Shown piece by piece: positions 1 through 7,260 of a stretch of DNA of 44,659 nt. Numbering within the stretch: position 1 is the first letter of the stretch; the number at the start of each line of letters is the position of its first letter. This DNA is from Firmicutes bacterium FC7. Lineage in GTDB: Bacteria > Bacillota > Clostridia > Tissierellales > Tissierellaceae. Location of the stretch: the NCBI GenBank assembly GCA_022760735.1, contig JAKELU010000005.1, positions 1 through 44,659 on the forward strand, given 5' to 3'. The position numbers were made by a program, and so were the translations under genes. The notes beneath the pieces were generated by a model. That model made no database searches. It worked only from the letters and a program-made list of their open reading frames with translations, and was not told where the DNA came from.

Positions 1-8
1 AGCATCAT

Positions 9-50
9 GCCCTTATAGGGCTAGAGCAAACCACCCGTTTTACGGGTGGT
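9..50. repeat. Two tandem hairpins at the left edge, possible transposon end or guide-RNA scaffold
   Basis: A 5-bp stem (9-13 with 17-21, loop TAT) is followed by a short linker and an 8-bp GC-rich stem (31-38 with 42-49, loop TTT, plus an A-T pair at 30/50). No U-tract follows the second stem, so it is not a canonical Rho-independent terminator for an upstream gene. Inference: paired compact hairpins of this type occur at the right ends of IS200/IS605-family elements and in the 3' scaffold of TnpB guide RNAs. The transposase or TnpB gene would lie outside the window, so this is tentative. A weak terminator is the alternative. Confidence 0.35.
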
Positions 51-87
51 TATGATTGTAACAGTTTAAAATTAACCCAAATTATGT

Positions 88-93
88 TATACT
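88..93 (+). promoter_or_regulatory. Possible -10 box before the first gene
   Basis: TATACT lies about 28 bases before the first start codon, and a strong ribosome-binding site follows it. I see no good -35 box 16-18 bases upstream, so this is a weak promoter candidate for the first two genes and possibly the yggS cluster. Confidence 0.3.
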
Positions 94-121
94 AAAGTCA
101 TCATAAGAAGGAGGATATTTA

Positions 122-493
122 ATGGATTTTATTATTACAATTTTAATTATGCTTCTTATATCTAGCTTACTAGGCTATATATTAGTAGTTTTAAAAGAAA
201 AATTTTACTTGAAAAACAACATTATTTTAATAGATAATAAATATGTTACACAGGAAGACTTAGATGGAACTGATTTGAAAGAATTCTTACTAGATGGTGA
301 GAGATTGAAAGCTGGAGATGAAATAAAGGTAATTACAAAAGATAAGGAAAGATTCATTGGTATATTAATTGGTGCAGTTAAAAAAGAAAACTCTATATTA
401 CTAGTTACTTATAGTAATAAGGTATTAAAATTCAATATTGATAATATATTACAATTCAAAGTAATTAGCAAATATGGAAAGTTTTTTGCTTAA
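122..493 (+). CDS. Small membrane-anchored protein of unknown function
   Basis: I do not recognise this 123-residue protein. It has one N-terminal hydrophobic segment (about residues 3-23), then a charged linker, then a soluble domain of about 75 residues. The alternating hydrophobic pattern of the soluble part (from GDEIKVITKDKERFIGIL to the end) suggests a compact beta-barrel, possibly Sm- or SH3-like; this is inference from pattern only. The ATG has a strong GGAGG ribosome-binding site about 8 bases upstream. It is spaced 11 bases from the HlyD-like gene and is probably co-transcribed with it, so a joint role at the membrane is likely. The orientation suggests an outward- or inward-facing tether but the sequence does not decide which. 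Confidence 0.8.
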   Translation: MDFIITILIMLLISSLLGYILVVLKEKFYLKNNIILIDNKYVTQEDLDGTDLKEFLLDGERLKAGDEIKVITKDKERFIGILIGAVKKENSILLVTYSNKVLKFNIDNILQFKVISKYGKFFA

Positions 494-504
494 AAGGTGA
501 AAAC

Positions 505-1794
505 ATGTCTCAAACAGATAAAAAGAATAAACTGATAAAAAAGAATAGATTTATAATTGGTATGTTTATTTTCATTTCAATTTATTTTTTAATAAACCTT
601 GTACCTACTATGTTTAGCAAGACTGATGATACTATGTTACCCCAAGTAGGTAGTATTTTGAGTAAGACAAATGCTCAAGGGTTTGTAATCAAAAAAGAAA
701 CATTATATTTTTCAGATGGTAGTGGGAAATTAGATACTAAAATCGAAGAAGGTACAAGGGTTCCTGCTGGAATAGAGATAGCTTCTTTAAGCATGGCTAA
801 TAGTAATTCAAATATAAGTTATGAAATTAATCAAATTAATGAAAAAATAAATAAGTTAAAGGAAACTAATGAAAGATCTTTAATAAAGACAGAAAATAAA
901 GATGATAATTCAATAGAGAGTTTTGTAGATAGCATTCAAGCTAATATCAAGGATGGTAATTATGAAGATTTATCAAATAATTTGAATAAAATAAATAACG
1001 ATAGTTCTAATGAAGACTCAACTCTAATTAATCAAAGTCTTGATTCTCTTAATCAACAAAAAGATAGATTATTAGAATTATATAATAGCAATATTGTAAA
1101 ATATTTTTCTAGGGAAGCAGGTATTGTATCATATGAAATTGATGGTTTTGAGGACGTTTTTATACCAAAGGAATTTGAAAATTATACATATGATAAGTTG
1201 ATTGTAGGAAAAAACATAAATAAAACTGAAAACAATGTTGAAAATGTGAAAAATACATCTTTCGATGTATCTTCAGGACAAGCCATATTTAAAATAATTA
1301 ACAATTTTGAATGGTACATGGCTTTAAAAATTGATGATTTTACCGATATAAATCAATATGAGGTTGGCAATTCCATACTAGTGGAACTTTTAGATAGTAA
1401 TGCTGAATTAGAAGGTAGGATAATTAAAATAAATACAAGTGGAAATAAGGCAGTTATTATTGTGAAATTTAACGATTATCTCCATAATAATTATAATTTG
1501 AGATTTCCTATTGTTAATATAATACATTATAGAAAAGAAGGCTTAAAAATTCCTACTAAAGTAATTATTGAAAAAGACGGAAAAAAAGGAGTATTAGTAA
1601 AGGATATAAGTGGTATTGTTATATTTAAACAAATATCCATACTAGGAGAAGTAGATGAATATACAATAATTGATAAAGGAAATAATAATGGTTATATTGA
1701 AGATAATAATGGTAAATCATATAAAACTGTAACATTATATGATGAAATTTTTCTTGATCCTTCAAGTGTCTTAGAAGGAGAAATATTAAGATAA
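505..1794 (+). CDS. HlyD-like membrane fusion protein
   Basis: The 429-residue protein has a short positively charged N-terminus, one transmembrane helix (about 16-37) and a large extracellular part, the topology of HlyD/membrane-fusion adaptor proteins. After the helix comes a possible split lipoyl-like half (about 50-95), then an Asn/Glu/Lys-rich, predicted helical and coiled-coil stretch (about 108-200), then beta-rich segments to the C-terminus. In the HlyD family such proteins bridge a membrane transporter to the exterior; Gram-positive members lack an outer-membrane partner. No ABC or RND transporter gene lies nearby, so its partner is unknown. It sits directly before yggS-sepF, hinting at a cell-envelope or division role, which is inference. 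The family assignment rests on topology and general pattern, not on a diagnostic motif. Confidence 0.75.
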   Translation: MSQTDKKNKLIKKNRFIIGMFIFISIYFLINLVPTMFSKTDDTMLPQVGSILSKTNAQGFVIKKETLYFSDGSGKLDTKIEEGTRVPAGIEIASLSMANSNSNISYEINQINEKINKLKETNERSLIKTENKDDNSIESFVDSIQANIKDGNYEDLSNNLNKINNDSSNEDSTLINQSLDSLNQQKDRLLELYNSNIVKYFSREAGIVSYEIDGFEDVFIPKEFENYTYDKLIVGKNINKTENNVENVKNTSFDVSSGQAIFKIINNFEWYMALKIDDFTDINQYEVGNSILVELLDSNAELEGRIIKINTSGNKAVIIVKFNDYLHNNYNLRFPIVNIIHYRKEGLKIPTKVIIEKDGKKGVLVKDISGIVIFKQISILGEVDEYTIIDKGNNNGYIEDNNGKSYKTVTLYDEIFLDPSSVLEGEILR

Positions 1795-1808
1795 GGGAGT
1801 GTTTCAAA

Positions 1809-2495
1809 ATTAGCATTAGAGATAATTTGCTTATAATAAATGAAAATATTGAGAAAGCAAAGTTAAAATCAGGAAGGAATGATGACGTAAAGTTAATAGC
1901 AGTTACCAAGACTATAGATGTAGAAAGAATTAAAGAAGCAATTGCTCTAGGAGTTAAAGATATTGGGGAAAATAAAGTACAAGAATTGCAAACAAAAATA
2001 CCTTTATTAGGTGATAATATAAATTATCATATGATTGGGTATCTTCAGACAAATAAGGTAAAATACATATTTGATAAAATAAGCTTAATACATTCACTAG
2101 ATAGAATATCTTTGGCAAAAGAAATTGATAAAAGAGCTAAGTCAAAAAATATAATTGTCGATACTCTTGTGCAAGTTAACGTAGCTGAGGAAGATACTAA
2201 GTCAGGGTTAAAGGTAGAGGAGGTTATTCCTTTTATTGAAGAGGTGTTAAAACTTGAAAACATTAAAGTTAGAGGCTTAATGACTATAGCACCTTTTACA
2301 GATGACAAGAAATTACTACGTAATATCTTTCGGACAATGTCAAAAATTAAAGATGACATAATAAGCAGAAATTACGAAAGAATATCGATGGATTTTTTAT
2401 CTATGGGTATGACAAATGATTATGAAATTGCTATTGAAGAAGGAGCAAATTTAGTAAGAATAGGTACTGGAATCTTTGGAAAAAGAAATTATTAG
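1809..2495 (+). CDS. yggS: YggS family pyridoxal phosphate homeostasis protein
   Basis: This PLP-binding TIM-barrel protein (PLPBP/YggS/YlmE family) binds pyridoxal phosphate through the lysine of VTK and helps keep free PLP and amino-acid pools in balance; it has no known catalytic turnover. Family motifs are all present: GENKVQE, HMIGYLQTNKVK, VNVAEEDTKSGL, LSMGMTNDYEIAI and VRIGTGIFG. The first canonical start is TTG at 1827, but it lacks a ribosome-binding site and would remove residues matching the usual N-terminus. An ATT at 1809 gives an N-terminus of the form MSIRDNL and sits 9 bases after GGAG (1796-1799), so I place the start there (228 residues). It heads the yggS-sepF-yggT-ylmH-divIVA cluster found across Gram-positive bacteria. 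Confidence 0.93.
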   Translation: MSIRDNLLIINENIEKAKLKSGRNDDVKLIAVTKTIDVERIKEAIALGVKDIGENKVQELQTKIPLLGDNINYHMIGYLQTNKVKYIFDKISLIHSLDRISLAKEIDKRAKSKNIIVDTLVQVNVAEEDTKSGLKVEEVIPFIEEVLKLENIKVRGLMTIAPFTDDKKLLRNIFRTMSKIKDDIISRNYERISMDFLSMGMTNDYEIAIEEGANLVRIGTGIFGKRNY

Positions 2496-2506
2496 GAGGG
2501 GTTAAT

Positions 2507-2938
2507 GTGAGTAATTTTATGGACAAGTTTAAATATTTTATTGGAATTGATGACTATGAGGAAGAGTTTGTTGAAGAGCAAGAAGAGGAGGAGGTATTAG
2601 ATATCCCTCCAGCAACTACAACAAAAAGATTTAATAATAAGGTGGTAAATATCCATACTAATAGTAATATGAAAATAGCTGTTCATGAACCATTAAGTTA
2701 TGAGGAAGCTCCTGAAATTGTAGACGATTTAAAATCAAGAAAGGCTGTAGTTGTAAACTTCGAACAACTAGATGCAGGTGTTAAAAGACAGATTTTTGAT
2801 TTCATAAATGGAGGATTATATGCAATTGAAGGAAAAATACAGAAGGTAAATAAGGATATTTTCATTCTTGCACCAAGCAACGTTGAAATAGATGGATTAA
2901 AAGATGAGTTAAAAAGCAGGGGTATTTTCCCTTGGTAA
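2507..2938 (+). CDS. sepF: Cell division protein SepF
   Basis: SepF binds FtsZ and the membrane and anchors and bundles the Z-ring at midcell. This 143-residue protein has the expected layout: a short N-terminal membrane-binding amphipathic segment (MSNFMDKFKYFIG), an acidic Glu-rich linker (about 17-32), and the conserved C-terminal domain (about 50-135) with the characteristic pattern around DDLKSRKAVVVNFEQLD and the FINGGLYAIEGKIQKV strand. The start is GTG, preceded by GGAGGGG with good spacing. It follows yggS by 11 bases and precedes yggT, the standard order in Firmicutes and Actinobacteria. Where FtsA is weak or missing, SepF is the main FtsZ membrane anchor; I cannot see ftsA in this window. 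Confidence 0.96.
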   Translation: MSNFMDKFKYFIGIDDYEEEFVEEQEEEEVLDIPPATTTKRFNNKVVNIHTNSNMKIAVHEPLSYEEAPEIVDDLKSRKAVVVNFEQLDAGVKRQIFDFINGGLYAIEGKIQKVNKDIFILAPSNVEIDGLKDELKSRGIFPW

Positions 2939-2957
2939 TTTCTTAAAGGAGTAGTAG

Positions 2958-3224
2958 ATGACTATATTATTTAGAACATTAGAAATATTTTTTGAGCTTA
3001 TTGAAATTTTGATTTTAGTTAGAGTTATCATGAATATTTTTAGAATTTCCTATAACAATTCAATTGTAAGAATTGTATATGAACTAACAGAACCGATAAT
3101 GATGCCATCAAAAATAATTTTACACAAACTTGGACTGGACAGGGGTATGTTTGATTTTTCTCCATGGATAGCGATTATTTTGTTGCAAATAGTAGAGTCG
3201 ATAATTTTTAATATATTGAGGTAA
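2958..3224 (+). CDS. YggT family membrane protein
   Basis: This 88-residue protein has two hydrophobic segments (about 5-27 and 60-85) separated by the family pattern IVRIVYELTEPIMMPSKIIL, which matches the NPI/EP-type loop of YggT (YlmG in plants and cyanobacteria). Family members sit in the membrane and are linked to osmotic tolerance or envelope and nucleoid organisation, but the biochemical role is not settled. It lies in the sepF-yggT-ylmH-divIVA order, and its stop is two bases from the ylmH start, so translation is probably coupled. The ATG is preceded by AAGGAG. Confidence 0.93.
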   Translation: MTILFRTLEIFFELIEILILVRVIMNIFRISYNNSIVRIVYELTEPIMMPSKIILHKLGLDRGMFDFSPWIAIILLQIVESIIFNILR

Positions 3225-3226
3225 CT

Positions 3227-4012
3227 ATGAAGCTAAACAAAGAAGAGTATATCTCTCATATTAAGGATATAAATAAGCAAATTATAATGAGAAAACTATT
3301 GGATAAAATCGAAATTTCTATAAATCAACATACTATAGAATATACTGACTTTCTAGATCCTTTTGAAAGATTCTTGGCCAAATCAATTTTAAATAGATTT
3401 AATAACTTGAAATATTTGGAATTTGGAGGGACAAGTAACAGCGAAAGAAAAATTATCATCATCTATCCATTTTATTATATTGAAAATGATCTAGATAATA
3501 AATTGAAATTTCTCCGTATAATTGGCGATATTAATAGCTTGTTACATAAGGATTTTTTAGGAGCTATTTTAGGTTTGGGAATAAATAGACCAAAAATAGG
3601 AGATATTCAAATACATGATGATCATGTGGATGTAATAGTTAAGGAAGAAATTGGAGATTTCATACTCTATAATCTTGAAAAGATTGGAAATAAGAATGTT
3701 AAAGTAATTGAAGTTGCTCAAGAAGATCTTAAAGAACCTAAAATTGAGTATGAAGTGATAAATAAATTTGTTCAATCTCTTAGATTGGATGTTGTTTTAA
3801 GTACAACTTATAATCTTTCAAGACAGGATAGTATTAATATGATAAAATCTGGGAAAGTTAAAGTAAATTGGGAGGAAATTACTAAACCTTCTAGAGAATT
3901 AAAAACAGGTGATATAATATCAGCTAAAGGGTATGGAAGGTCAATTTTGCATTCAATTGATGGTGTGAGTAAAAAAGGAAGGCTTCTAGTAACCGTTCGA
4001 ATATTAATATAA
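3227..4012 (+). CDS. ylmH: YlmH family S4-domain RNA-binding protein
   Basis: The 261-residue protein has an N-terminal and central YlmH-specific region (about 1-175) with the HKDFLGAILGLGINRPKIGD signature, and a C-terminal S4 RNA-binding domain (about 183-245, around LRLDVVLSTTYNLSRQDSI and KVNWEEITKPSRELK). S4 domains bind structured RNA. In B. subtilis, YlmH has been reported to act on stalled 50S peptidyl-tRNA complexes and to support RqcH-type tailing. That makes its closeness to rqcH, about 3 kb downstream, noteworthy. It was earlier grouped with division genes because of its neighbours. The start overlaps the end region of yggT, with its ribosome-binding site in the yggT terminus. Confidence 0.92.
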   Translation: MKLNKEEYISHIKDINKQIIMRKLLDKIEISINQHTIEYTDFLDPFERFLAKSILNRFNNLKYLEFGGTSNSERKIIIIYPFYYIENDLDNKLKFLRIIGDINSLLHKDFLGAILGLGINRPKIGDIQIHDDHVDVIVKEEIGDFILYNLEKIGNKNVKVIEVAQEDLKEPKIEYEVINKFVQSLRLDVVLSTTYNLSRQDSINMIKSGKVKVNWEEITKPSRELKTGDIISAKGYGRSILHSIDGVSKKGRLLVTVRILI

Positions 4013-4025
4013 TTGGAGTGATTTG

Positions 4026-4532
4026 ATGATAACGCCATTGGATATTCAAAATAAGGAGTTTAAGAGATCTATATTTGGTTATAATGCAAAATCAGTAGAT
4101 ACATTTTTAGATGAGATAATAATTGATTATGAAAGAATTTATAAGGAAAATATTGAATTGAAAGATAAGGTTAATATGTTATCCGATCAAATTAGACAAT
4201 ATAATACTATGGAAGAAACATTAAAAAATACATTAGTTGTGGCACAATCAACTGCTGATGATGTAATTTCATCAGCTAGGCAGAAGGCAGAAAATATTAT
4301 AAATGACGCAGAACTTTCTGGTAAAAAATTGATTGATCAAGCTCATGAGGATGTAAGAAATATTAAGAAAGAGTATGAAAGTTTAAAAAGAGAAATATAT
4401 ATGTTTAAAGCAAGATATCAATCATTCCTTCAATCTCAACTTATTGCTTTAGACGACTTTTATAAGACAAATGAAGATGAGGCAATTGCAGAGGAGATAA
4501 TAGTTGAAGAAGTTGATAATATGGGAGCTTAA
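4026..4532 (+). CDS. divIVA: Cell division and polarity protein DivIVA
   Basis: DivIVA binds negatively curved membrane at the septum and poles and recruits partners such as Min proteins or sporulation factors. The N-terminal membrane-binding signature is clear: ITPLDIQNKEFKRSIFGYNA followed by VDTFLDEI. The rest is a long coiled coil (about 30-140) with heptad spacing, ending in an acidic tail. A TTG lies immediately before the ATG; the ATG at 4026 has the better spacing from GGAG (4015-4018), giving 168 residues. It ends the yggS cluster. In B. subtilis ileS follows divIVA; here a DksA-type gene follows instead. Confidence 0.95.
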   Translation: MITPLDIQNKEFKRSIFGYNAKSVDTFLDEIIIDYERIYKENIELKDKVNMLSDQIRQYNTMEETLKNTLVVAQSTADDVISSARQKAENIINDAELSGKKLIDQAHEDVRNIKKEYESLKREIYMFKARYQSFLQSQLIALDDFYKTNEDEAIAEEIIVEEVDNMGA

Positions 4533-4545
4533 TGCTCCTTTATTT
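4523..4545 (+). terminator. Short terminator at the end of divIVA
   Basis: A 5-bp GC-rich stem (4524-4528 with 4534-4538, loop TTAAT) spans the divIVA stop codon and is followed by a T-rich run. The stem is short, so termination is probably partial. Confidence 0.5.
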
Positions 4546-4613
4546 GTTGTAGAATTAATTATTTTCTATGGGGAATATTAAAAATGACACAATTTAATAT
4601 GGAGGATATACCC

Positions 4614-5219
4614 ATGGAAAAATCAAAATTACAACATTTTAAAGAAATATTAATAGATGAGAAGAAAAAGGTGTTAAAAACTTTAAATAATCTAACAAAT
4701 ATGGAGGAATATGGTTCCATGGATAATTATTATAATGAATTATCCAAGTATGATAATCATCCTGCCGATATTGGGACCGAAGTTTTTATGAAGGAGCAAG
4801 ATGAGGGGTTCAAAAATAATTTAAAGATTCAATTACAGGAAATAGAAGAATCTTTAAAGGATATTAAAAGTGGAGAATATGGAGTTTGTAAATATTGCAA
4901 TAAGGAAATAAATGAAAGTAGGCTAGAAGCAATTCCATATGTAAAAACCTGCTTAGAATGTTCTGAGGAGATTGCTAGTTCGACTAACATGTTTGAATCT
5001 ATTGATGATGATTATTTGACTGCATATAGTCAAAATAAAGAAGAATTAATTTATGATAGAGAAGATGCTTATCAGGACCTTGCGCAGTATGAAATGGTGC
5101 CAGGTGATCCATCTTTCTCGACTGGTGATTATATAGGTATTGTAGACGAACAGAATGAAAGTGCTGAGTTAGATGTAGAAAATATATCTCAAGAGTATTA
5201 TGATGAAACCTTAAAATAA
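4614..5219 (+). CDS. TraR/DksA family C4 zinc-finger protein (YteA/YlyA type)
   Basis: The protein has a helical N-terminal region (about 1-75) and a C4 zinc finger of the form C-X2-C-X17-C-X2-C, beginning at CKYCNKEI and ending at CLEC, then an acidic C-terminal extension. Gram-positive YteA-type members share the DksA zinc finger and may bind RNA polymerase's secondary channel, but their role is poorly known. I place the start at ATG 4614 because GGAGG lies nine bases upstream; an in-frame ATG at 4584 would bury that site inside the gene and has a weaker one. B. subtilis has a DksA-like gene (ylyA) at the same place, between ileS and lspA, so this is probably its positional equivalent with ileS lost or moved. 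Length is 201 residues. Confidence 0.9.
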   Translation: MEKSKLQHFKEILIDEKKKVLKTLNNLTNMEEYGSMDNYYNELSKYDNHPADIGTEVFMKEQDEGFKNNLKIQLQEIEESLKDIKSGEYGVCKYCNKEINESRLEAIPYVKTCLECSEEIASSTNMFESIDDDYLTAYSQNKEELIYDREDAYQDLAQYEMVPGDPSFSTGDYIGIVDEQNESAELDVENISQEYYDETLK

Positions 5220-5247
5220 TAACCTCTTTTACTAAAGAGGTTATTAT
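5216..5247 (+). terminator. Hairpin after the DksA-type gene
   Basis: A perfect 14-bp stem (5216-5229 with 5234-5247, loop TACT) begins at the stop codon. The 3' arm is rich in T but no long U-tract follows, so termination is likely but not certain. Confidence 0.7.
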
Positions 5248-5259
5248 CATTCTAAACTA

Positions 5260-5288
5260 TTGAAATACCTAAAATTTTAATATATTAT
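5260..5288 (+). promoter_or_regulatory. Candidate housekeeping promoter for lspA
   Basis: TTGAAA (5260-5265) and TATTAT (5283-5288) are separated by 17 bases, 31 bases before the lspA start. It lies just after a terminator hairpin, so it would restart transcription for lspA-rluD-pyrR. Confidence 0.5.
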
Positions 5289-5318
5289 AGTAATAGATTG
5301 AAATAGGGGGATGAATAA

Positions 5319-5777
5319 TTGTTATACATTTTATTAACAGCAATAATAATTGCTGTAGACCAGATAACTAAATTTGTTGCAATAAATCAATTAAAAGGAC
5401 AAGAGCCATATGTTATTATAAAAAATTATTTTGAATTAAGATATGTTGAAAATTATGGAGCTGCTTTTGGAATATTACAGCAGAGAAGAATTTTGTTTAT
5501 AATTATTACTTCTATTGTTTTGTTATTTTTAGTATTTTTCCTATACAAGAATTATAAAACTCTTTCAGAAATTTCAAAGTTTTCTATTGCATTATTTCTT
5601 GGTGGGGCTATTGGCAACTTTATTGATAGAATAAGACTAGGATATGTTGTAGATTTCTTTAGAGTAAATATTTTTAATATCTATGATTTCCCTGTCTTTA
5701 ACATTGCAGATATTTTTATAGTTTGCGGTACGATATTGATTATATATATTGTGCTATTTGAGAAATATGAGATATAA
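5319..5777 (+). CDS. lspA: Lipoprotein signal peptidase II
   Basis: LspA is an inner-membrane aspartyl protease that cuts the signal peptide from diacylated prolipoproteins. The 152-residue protein is of normal length, with four predicted membrane helices (about 1-20, 57-76, 86-103, 128-147). The catalytic aspartates are visible: Asp112 in VVDF and Asp131 in FNIAD, together with the conserved GNFIDR (Asn100) and ENYGAAFG motifs. The start is TTG, preceded by AGGGGG. It is followed by an RluD-like gene after ten bases, as in most Firmicutes, and the two are probably co-transcribed from a promoter just upstream. Confidence 0.97.
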   Translation: MLYILLTAIIIAVDQITKFVAINQLKGQEPYVIIKNYFELRYVENYGAAFGILQQRRILFIIITSIVLLFLVFFLYKNYKTLSEISKFSIALFLGGAIGNFIDRIRLGYVVDFFRVNIFNIYDFPVFNIADIFIVCGTILIIYIVLFEKYEI

Positions 5778-5787
5778 GAGGTTATAT

Positions 5788-6702
5788 ATGAGACTAATTG
5801 AACTATATGTAGATGAAGAATCTAATGAAAGGTTAGATTATTATATTTCTTCTGAGTTAGATGAAATTTCGAGAACATATGTACAAAAATTGATAAAGGA
5901 CAAAAGGGTCAACGTTAATGGGCTTTATAAGAAGGCAAGTTATATTGTAAAAGAAGGGGATTATATTTATATAGATTTACCAGAGCCAAAAACACTCGAA
6001 CTTGCCCCTGAGAATATTCCATTAGATATAGTATATGATGATTCTGATGTTGTAGTTATAAATAAACCTCAAGATATGGTTGTACATCCTGCTCCTGGTA
6101 ATTATAGTGGGACTTTGGTAAATGCTTTGCTCTATCATGTTGATAGTCTGTCTACAATTAATGGAATTATAAGGCCAGGTATAGTACATAGACTGGATAA
6201 GGACACCTCAGGTTTACTAGTAGTAGCTAAAAATGATAACGCTCATAGGGAGCTATCAAATCAGTTAAAGGATAGGAAAGTATACAGAGAATATATAGCT
6301 TTAGTTCATGGTGTTATTAACAATGATTCTGGTGAAATCAACAAGCCAATAGGAAGAGATCCTAAAGATAGAAAGAAAATGACGGTAATTTATACTAATA
6401 GTAAAGAAGCGATTACAAACTACTGGGTAATAAAAAGATATTCCAAATACACTTTAGTTAGGGTAAGACTTCAAACTGGTAGAACACATCAAATCAGAGT
6501 TCATTTTTCAGATATGCGTCACCCAGTAGTGGGGGATCCAATATATTCTAATGGGAAGAATGAGTTTAATTTAAACAAGCAATTGTTACATGCGAGAAAA
6601 ATTGGATTTATACATCCGAGTACTAAAGAAAGAATGGAATTTGAATGTGATATTCCAAATACATTTAAAGAAGTTTTAGAAAAACTTGATAAAAGAGGGT
6701 GA
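5788..6702 (+). CDS. rluD: RluA/RluD family pseudouridine synthase
   Basis: The enzyme isomerises uridine to pseudouridine in structured RNA, in this subfamily usually 23S rRNA. It has an N-terminal S4 domain (about 14-72) and the catalytic domain, with the signature HRLDKDTSGLLVVAK carrying the catalytic Asp137, and the TGRTHQIRVH motif near the C-terminal half. I start at ATG 5788, six bases after AAGAGG; the reading frame is open into the end of lspA but that part has no family match. Length is 304 residues, typical. The exact target uridines cannot be told from sequence; the B. subtilis gene at this place is ylyB. Confidence 0.95.
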   Translation: MRLIELYVDEESNERLDYYISSELDEISRTYVQKLIKDKRVNVNGLYKKASYIVKEGDYIYIDLPEPKTLELAPENIPLDIVYDDSDVVVINKPQDMVVHPAPGNYSGTLVNALLYHVDSLSTINGIIRPGIVHRLDKDTSGLLVVAKNDNAHRELSNQLKDRKVYREYIALVHGVINNDSGEINKPIGRDPKDRKKMTVIYTNSKEAITNYWVIKRYSKYTLVRVRLQTGRTHQIRVHFSDMRHPVVGDPIYSNGKNEFNLNKQLLHARKIGFIHPSTKERMEFECDIPNTFKEVLEKLDKRG

Positions 6703-6706
6703 TTAG

Positions 6707-7248
<542 letters not shown>

Positions 7249-7260
<12 letters not shown>

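Noticed and set aside
4584-4613. Earlier in-frame start for the DksA-type gene
   Set aside because: The GGAGG at 4601-4605 fits ATG 4614; using 4584 would place it inside the gene and relies on a weaker site.
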